From positions 186,001 through 250,000 of the forward strand of contig CAZEHO010000001.1 in the NCBI GenBank assembly GCA_964511945.1: a stretch of DNA of 64,000 nucleotides, read 5' to 3'. Origin of the DNA: CAZEHO01 sp964511945 (lineage in GTDB: Bacteria; Actinomycetota; Acidimicrobiia; Spongiisociales; UBA11373). The position numbers were made by a program, and so were the translations under genes. The notes below the pieces were generated by a model. That model made no database searches. It saw only the letters and a list, made by a program, of their open reading frames with translations, and had not been told where the DNA came from. Of the stretch, positions 59,516 through 64,000 are shown in pieces. The stretch's first letter is position 1. Each line of letters starts with the position of its first letter.

Positions 59516-59528
59516 GATTCGTCGAATC
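59516..59528. promoter_or_regulatory. Inverted repeat upstream of ftsK
   Basis: GATTCG-T-CGAATC, a 6-1-6 palindrome in the 105-base divergent region before ftsK. It could be an operator; no regulator is implied. Confidence 0.35.
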
Positions 59529-59552
59529 CCGTGCGAATCACACGCGTCCGAT

Positions 59553-59558
59553 TACGCT
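59553..59558 (+). promoter_or_regulatory. -10 box of ftsK
   Basis: TACGCT followed after 6 bases by GTG; predicted leaderless start. Confidence 0.6.
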
Positions 59559-59564
59559 CCTCGC

Positions 59565-61901
59565 GTGTCAATGGCAAAGGGAAAGTCCGCCCGCACGGGT
59601 TCAGGGCGGGGTCGGGCGAAACCAGCCAAACAGACGAAGACGTTCTTCCGGAGCCGCTCGGCCAAGCCGGCGAAGAAGCCTGCGGCCAGGCCGAAGAAGC
59701 GGCGTCCGGACCGGCCCTCGATGCTGGAGAGGCTGCGGGAACGGATGCGCTCCGGGTTCGGCCGCCACGCCGACGACGTGTGGGGCGTGCTGCTCATCGT
59801 GGCCGGGATCCTGGTCGGCCTCGCCTTCTTCGGCCTCGCCGGCCCGGTCGGCGATGGAGTGACCACCGGGCTCAGGGTCGCGTTCGGTGTGTGGGGCTAC
59901 GTGACCGCCGGTGCCCTCGTGGTGCTCGGGGTGGGCCTCGTACTCGCCGGTCCGAGGAACGACTACGGCCGGATCGCCACCGGCTTCGTGATCACGTTCG
60001 TATCGTCGCTCGCATTGTTCCACCTCATGACCGGGACGGTGTCGCTCGCCGAATCGATCGACGTCGTGAAGGAGCGGGGTGGGGCGGTCGGCGCCCTGAT
60101 CGCATTCCCGCTGCGGCGCATCATCGGATTCTGGGGGGCATTCGTCATCCTGGTGGCGCTGCTGTCGATCGGGGTCCTGGTGATGACCCGGACCACCATT
60201 CGCGACATTGGCCTTGCCTTCGGTGACGGGTTCAGAGCGGGATGGCGAGTCGTCCGCGGGGCGTTCTTCAGGCGCCGTGACCGGCGCCGCCGGCCCGAGA
60301 TCGCACTGCCACTCGACATCGTCGCCACTGAACCGGAGCGCATTGCGATGCAGCCGGAACCGGATGCGGAGCCGGTGCCGGCGGCACCGAAGCAAGAACC
60401 CAGGCCGACGCCGCGCCCGGTGGCTCCATCGACCGTCGAGGGATACCAGAAGCCGCCGCTCGAACTGCTCGAGTTTGGTGGGGGTCAGGGCCACAGCAAG
60501 CGGATCCTCGACGAGACTGCCCGGGAACTGGAAGAGACGCTGCTCCAACACGGGGTCGATGCCCGCCTGACCCGGATCGTCCCCGGCCCGACCGTGACCC
60601 GCTACGAGATCGAACTTGCTCCCGGGGTCAAGGTCGCCCGGGTCACCAGCCTCTCCCACGACATCGCCTACGCTCTCGCCACCCCGGATGTGCGCATCCT
60701 CGCGCCGATTCCCGGCCGGAGTGCGATCGGTGTCGAGGTGCCAAACCGGCGCCGGCGTCTGGTCACCCTGGGCGACATCCTGCGCAGCCCCGAGGCCAAG
60801 GATGCGGAGCATCCGCTGCAGGTCGGCCTCGGGATGGACGTGTCCGGCGCTTCCCAGATGCTGCACCTGGCGGAACTGCCCCACGTACTCATTGCCGGTG
60901 CCACCGGGGCCGGCAAGTCCTCGTGCATCAACGCCCTGGTGACCTCGATTCTCATGAGGACCACACCCGATGAGGTGCGGATGATCCTGGTCGATCCGAA
61001 GCGGGTCGAGCTGGGGCAGTACAACGACGTGCCGCACCTCCTGACGCGTGTGATCACCAACCCGAAGAAGGCGGCAGATGCGCTGCAGTGGGCGGTTCGG
61101 GAGATGGACCGCCGCTACGACCTGGTCGCCGATGCCGGTGTCCGCGACATCGACGGCTACATGGAGAAGTACGACGCCGGCGGCCTCGATACGGACCGGT
61201 TCGACCGGTTTCCGTTCATCGTGGTCGTGGTCGACGAGCTCAACGACCTGATGATGGTGGCCGGCCGGGTGGTCGAGGAGGCCATCGTGCGGATCGCCCA
61301 GATGGCTCGTGCGGTCGGCATTCACCTGGTGATCGCAACTCAGCGGCCGTCGGTCGACGTCATCACGGGTGTGATCAAGGCGAACATCCCATCCCGGCTC
61401 GCCTTCTCGGTGGCCTCTCAGGCAGACAGCCGGGTGATCCTCGATACCGGCGGGGCCGAGAAGCTGGTGGGCCTGGGCGACATGATCGTGGTCACCGCCC
61501 GCGATCCGAAGCCGGAGCGAATCCAAGGCGCCTGGGTTTCCGAGGAGGAGGTCCATGCCGTCGTCGCCTGGGTGCGCGAGCAGCAGCGGGCCATGTACGT
61601 CGAGCAGGTCACCGAGGAGCAGACCGACACGGCAGCCGCCGAGACCGACGAGGAGTTCGAGGGGGAGGATCCGGCGATCGTGCGCGGAGCCATCGAACTG
61701 ATCGTTCGCTCCCAGCTCGGGTCGACTTCGATGCTGCAGCGCAAGCTGCGTATCGGGTTTGCCCGGGCGGGGCGGGTGATGGACATCCTGGAGCGGCGCG
61801 GGATCGTCGGGCCCTCCGAGGGCTCCAAAGCCAGAGCCGTCCTGGTTTCGGTCGAGGAGCTCGACGATGTGCTCGCCGGGGAGTCCGTCGGAAGCTCATA
61901 A
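59565..61901 (+). CDS. ftsK: DNA translocase FtsK/SpoIIIE
   Basis: 778 aa. A very basic N-terminal tail (about 1-60), four membrane helices (between 72 and 207), a short Pro-rich linker, then the motor with Walker A GATGAGKS (445-452), Walker B VVVVDELNDLM (about 560) and GSTSMLQRKLRIGFARA in the DNA-reading gamma domain. It pumps chromosome ends through the division septum. The start is GTG 59565, 6 bases after TACGCT; ATG two codons later is an alternative. Confidence 0.95.
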   Translation: MSMAKGKSARTGSGRGRAKPAKQTKTFFRSRSAKPAKKPAARPKKRRPDRPSMLERLRERMRSGFGRHADDVWGVLLIVAGILVGLAFFGLAGPVGDGVTTGLRVAFGVWGYVTAGALVVLGVGLVLAGPRNDYGRIATGFVITFVSSLALFHLMTGTVSLAESIDVVKERGGAVGALIAFPLRRIIGFWGAFVILVALLSIGVLVMTRTTIRDIGLAFGDGFRAGWRVVRGAFFRRRDRRRRPEIALPLDIVATEPERIAMQPEPDAEPVPAAPKQEPRPTPRPVAPSTVEGYQKPPLELLEFGGGQGHSKRILDETARELEETLLQHGVDARLTRIVPGPTVTRYEIELAPGVKVARVTSLSHDIAYALATPDVRILAPIPGRSAIGVEVPNRRRRLVTLGDILRSPEAKDAEHPLQVGLGMDVSGASQMLHLAELPHVLIAGATGAGKSSCINALVTSILMRTTPDEVRMILVDPKRVELGQYNDVPHLLTRVITNPKKAADALQWAVREMDRRYDLVADAGVRDIDGYMEKYDAGGLDTDRFDRFPFIVVVVDELNDLMMVAGRVVEEAIVRIAQMARAVGIHLVIATQRPSVDVITGVIKANIPSRLAFSVASQADSRVILDTGGAEKLVGLGDMIVVTARDPKPERIQGAWVSEEEVHAVVAWVREQQRAMYVEQVTEEQTDTAAAETDEEFEGEDPAIVRGAIELIVRSQLGSTSMLQRKLRIGFARAGRVMDILERRGIVGPSEGSKARAVLVSVEELDDVLAGESVGSS

Positions 61902-61904
61902 GCT
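61899..61904 (+). promoter_or_regulatory. -10 box of pabB-pabC
   Basis: TAAGCT, overlapping the ftsK stop, followed after 6 bases by GTG; predicted leaderless start. Confidence 0.55.
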
Positions 61905-61910
61905 TCGATC

Positions 61911-63644
61911 GTGTCCTCCGAACCGACCGCACGTTTCGACGACCTGATCTCGGGCCGGTCCTTTCGGTTGGAGGGCCCGGTCGCCGAACTGACTGCCACC
62001 CGACCCGAAGACGTGCTCGGAGTGATCACCGCGGCGGAGCGTCATGCGGTGGAGGGACGCTGGTTGGCGCTGATGGTGGCGTACGAGGCCGCCCCCGGGT
62101 TCGATCCGGCGCTGGTAGTGCGCCGCCCGGACCCTGCGCTTCCTCTGGTGTGGTGCGCAGCGTTCGAACGATCCGAAGCCATGGAGGCGCCGGCTCCCGT
62201 GGCGCCGCCAAACCTCGAGTGGCGATCGTCGGTCGACCGTCGCGCTCACGAATCCGCGATCACCCGGATTCGGGAACTGATCGGAGCGGGAGTCACCTAC
62301 CAGGTCAACTACACCCATCGACTGCGGGCCCCGTTCGAGAGCTCCCCGGAAGGCCTGTACGCCGCCATGCTGGCGGCCCAGCGTCCCGCCTACGGGGCCC
62401 TGCTCGAGTTCGGGGACCACGCAGTGGTGTCCGCCTCACCGGAGTTGTTCTTCTCCATCGCCGGAGACCGGATTGTGACTCGGCCGATGAAAGGGACGAT
62501 TGCCCGGGGTCGGTGGGTTGCAGAAGACGACGCGGCCCGGGAGGCGCTAGCCGCTTCGGCAAAGGATCGTGCAGAGAATCTGATGATCGTCGATCTGCTG
62601 CGCAATGACCTCGGACGGATCGCCCGTTTCGGTTCGGTCCGGGTTGAGTCACTGTTCGACATCGAGGCGTTCGAGACCGTTTGGCAGATGACCACCACGA
62701 TCGCCGCCGAGCGCCGTCCTGATTCGGGCATCGGTGCTCTCTTCGGGGCGCTCTTCCCAAGCGGATCGGTGACCGGCGCTCCAAAAGCCTCAACGATGGA
62801 AGCCATTGCCGACCTCGAGACATCGCCCCGGGGCGCGTACTGCGGCGCCATCGGGTTCATTGATCCCGGCGCCCGGCGGGCATGCTTCTCGGTTGCCATC
62901 CGAACGGCGCTGGTCGATCGACTCGGCGGTTCGGTGTCGTATGGAACGGGTGGTGGGATCACCTGGGACTCGCGACCGGACGGTGAGTGGCGCGAGGCGG
63001 AGGCGAAGGCTGCCGTGCTCAGCGTTCCGCGCCCGCGTTTCGATCTCCTCGAAACCCTGCGCCTGGACGGATCGGGGTACCACGAGCTCGACCGCCACCT
63101 CAGCCGCCTCGCTGCTTCCTCCCGGTACTTCAGGCGTCCCTATGACGAGGATCGGGTGTGCGCACCGCTGAGTGCGGTGACTCCGCCGCCCGAGCCGCTG
63201 CGGGTGAGGTTGACCGTGGATCCGGATGGCACGCCGACCGTCTCCGTCGCATCGATCGAGGAGCGGCGCGCACCGGTTCGTTTGGCGATCGATCATGAGC
63301 CGATCGACACGACCGATGTGTTCCGGTATCACAAGACCACCCACCGGACTGCATACGACGAGGCCGTCGCTCACCACCCGGAGGCCGACGACGTGATCGC
63401 GACCAACGATCGCGGCGAGGTGGTCGAGACGACGATCGGGAACCTGCTCGTCCGGTTCGGAGACGACTGGGTCACTCCGCCGATCGAAAGCGGATGCCTG
63501 CCGGGTGTCGAGCGGGAGCGGCTGCTCGAGGCAGGCGAGGTTCGCGAGGCAACCGTCACGCTGGACCAGCTGGCAGGCGCCGACGAGATCCATGTGGTCA
63601 ACTCGGTCCGGCTGCGGCGCCCGGCGGTATTGCTCGGCGGTTGA
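61911..63644 (+). CDS. pabBC: PabB-PabC fusion (aminodeoxychorismate synthase component I / lyase)
   Basis: 577 aa. Residues about 90-360 form the chorismate-binding PabB half: RPMKGTIARG (about 195), RNDLGRIARFGSVRV, and PSGSVTGAPK (about 283). Residues about 375-577 form the PabC half, a PLP-dependent lyase with the probable Schiff-base Lys in FRYHKTTHR and NDRGEVVETTIGNLLV near 505. Together they make p-aminobenzoate for folate, using ammonia from a glutaminase (PabA) not present here. GTG 61911 is probably leaderless. Confidence 0.92.
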   Translation: MSSEPTARFDDLISGRSFRLEGPVAELTATRPEDVLGVITAAERHAVEGRWLALMVAYEAAPGFDPALVVRRPDPALPLVWCAAFERSEAMEAPAPVAPPNLEWRSSVDRRAHESAITRIRELIGAGVTYQVNYTHRLRAPFESSPEGLYAAMLAAQRPAYGALLEFGDHAVVSASPELFFSIAGDRIVTRPMKGTIARGRWVAEDDAAREALAASAKDRAENLMIVDLLRNDLGRIARFGSVRVESLFDIEAFETVWQMTTTIAAERRPDSGIGALFGALFPSGSVTGAPKASTMEAIADLETSPRGAYCGAIGFIDPGARRACFSVAIRTALVDRLGGSVSYGTGGGITWDSRPDGEWREAEAKAAVLSVPRPRFDLLETLRLDGSGYHELDRHLSRLAASSRYFRRPYDEDRVCAPLSAVTPPPEPLRVRLTVDPDGTPTVSVASIEERRAPVRLAIDHEPIDTTDVFRYHKTTHRTAYDEAVAHHPEADDVIATNDRGEVVETTIGNLLVRFGDDWVTPPIESGCLPGVERERLLEAGEVREATVTLDQLAGADEIHVVNSVRLRRPAVLLGG

Positions 63645-63683
63645 TGCGTCACTTCGGGGCCGCGGTTACCATCCGCCGCCGCC

Positions 63684-64000
63684 ATGGAACCACTTCGCAT
63701 ACTCGACTCCGAGGGGCGGCTGCTCGGAGACCCACCGATCGACCTCGACGAGACCCGCCGGCTGTTCGGCGCGATGGTCTCCGCCCGGACCTACGACCAC
63801 AAGGCGTCGGCGATGCAGCGCCAGGGTCGGCTGGCCACATATCCACCGTTCGAGGGCCAGGAAGCGGCACAGATCGGCAGCGCCGCAGCTGTGCAGTCGG
63901 ACGACTGGATGGTTGCCACGTATCGGGACGCCGCCGCGATGTGGATGCACGGGTTCCCGTGGGTGAACCTGCTGCTGGCCCGCATCGGGGACGAGCGGGG
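63684..64000 (+). CDS. E1-alpha 2-oxoacid dehydrogenase, N-terminal part
   Basis: Runs off the right edge after about 105 residues. ARTYDHKASAMQRQGRLATY and FEGQEAAQIGSAAAV are typical of the thiamine-diphosphate E1-alpha subunit of pyruvate or branched-chain 2-oxoacid dehydrogenase. ATG 63684 lies 11 bases after TACCAT. Which 2-oxoacid cannot be read from this fragment. Confidence 0.88.
   Translation, partial: MEPLRILDSEGRLLGDPPIDLDETRRLFGAMVSARTYDHKASAMQRQGRLATYPPFEGQEAAQIGSAAAVQSDDWMVATYRDAAAMWMHGFPWVNLLLARIGDER

Noticed and set aside
63486..63497. GAAAGCGGATGC, another half match
   Set aside because: Inside pabBC coding sequence, right arm absent; expected by chance.
1..64000. rRNA, tRNA, riboswitch, insertion sequence, prophage or integration site
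   Set aside because: None seen: no transposase or integrase motifs, no tRNA-like cloverleaf at gene borders, and gene content and base use look even throughout.

Overview
The window is GC-rich and densely coded, with no intergenic stretch longer than about 280 bases. It has no rRNA, tRNA, CRISPR array or recognisable mobile element. The gene content points to an actinomycete: a mycofactocin cluster, a DinB/maleylpyruvate-isomerase-like (mycothiol-type) protein, DUF4032, and many genes that start 6 to 9 bases after a TANNNT -10 box (leaderless). Lipoproteins with an Asp-rich start and long Thr/Ala/Pro linkers suggest an uncultured Acidimicrobiia-like lineage. This placement is inference from gene families, not from a marker gene.

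Region 1 (1-18 kb) is a catabolic island. A mycofactocin locus (mftF divergent from mftA-mftB-mftC-mftE-SDR, with no mftD) lies beside an NDMA-type alcohol dehydrogenase, an aldo/keto reductase, a CoA-transferase/acyl-CoA dehydrogenase pair, a complete Rbs-type sugar ABC transporter (binding protein, permease, double ATPase, second permease) and an operon of TIM-barrel isomerase, LacI-type repressor and second aldo/keto reductase. Ten copies of a 12-base near-palindrome (about GWAANCGSTTWC, central CG invariant) tie these together. They sit at the promoters of almost every transcription unit in the island, one lies just inside mftF, and two more lie 36 kb away in front of a GMC oxidoreductase. 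I read this as one LacI-type regulon that couples uptake of a sugar, polyol or glycoside to mycofactocin-dependent oxidation and CoA activation. The substrate is unknown.

Region 2 (18-39 kb) is mixed housekeeping: a universal stress protein, a flavin reductase, an envelope glycoconjugate group (ATP-grasp, membrane protein, flippase, DUF4032 kinase-like protein), an aldehyde dehydrogenase, the giant helicase Lhr, a PP-loop ATPase divergent from a nuclease-like protein, a LOG-type hydrolase, a HAD phosphatase and a CobS/CobT-like AAA plus VWA pair.

Region 3 (39-45 kb) is a branched-chain amino-acid-type ABC importer. The binding protein converges on livHMGF, and its LivH carries an unusual secreted N-terminal domain.

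Region 4 (45-64 kb) holds core genes (M16 protease-dapB, dapA-RNase J, FtsK, PabB-PabC fusion, the start of an E1-alpha dehydrogenase) mixed with secreted lipoproteins, a Cys-rich redox pair, a YczE-type membrane protein, the GMC oxidoreductase, a B3/B4-domain protein and a thioredoxin/TPR protein. Two genes here are interrupted by a single -1 frameshift.
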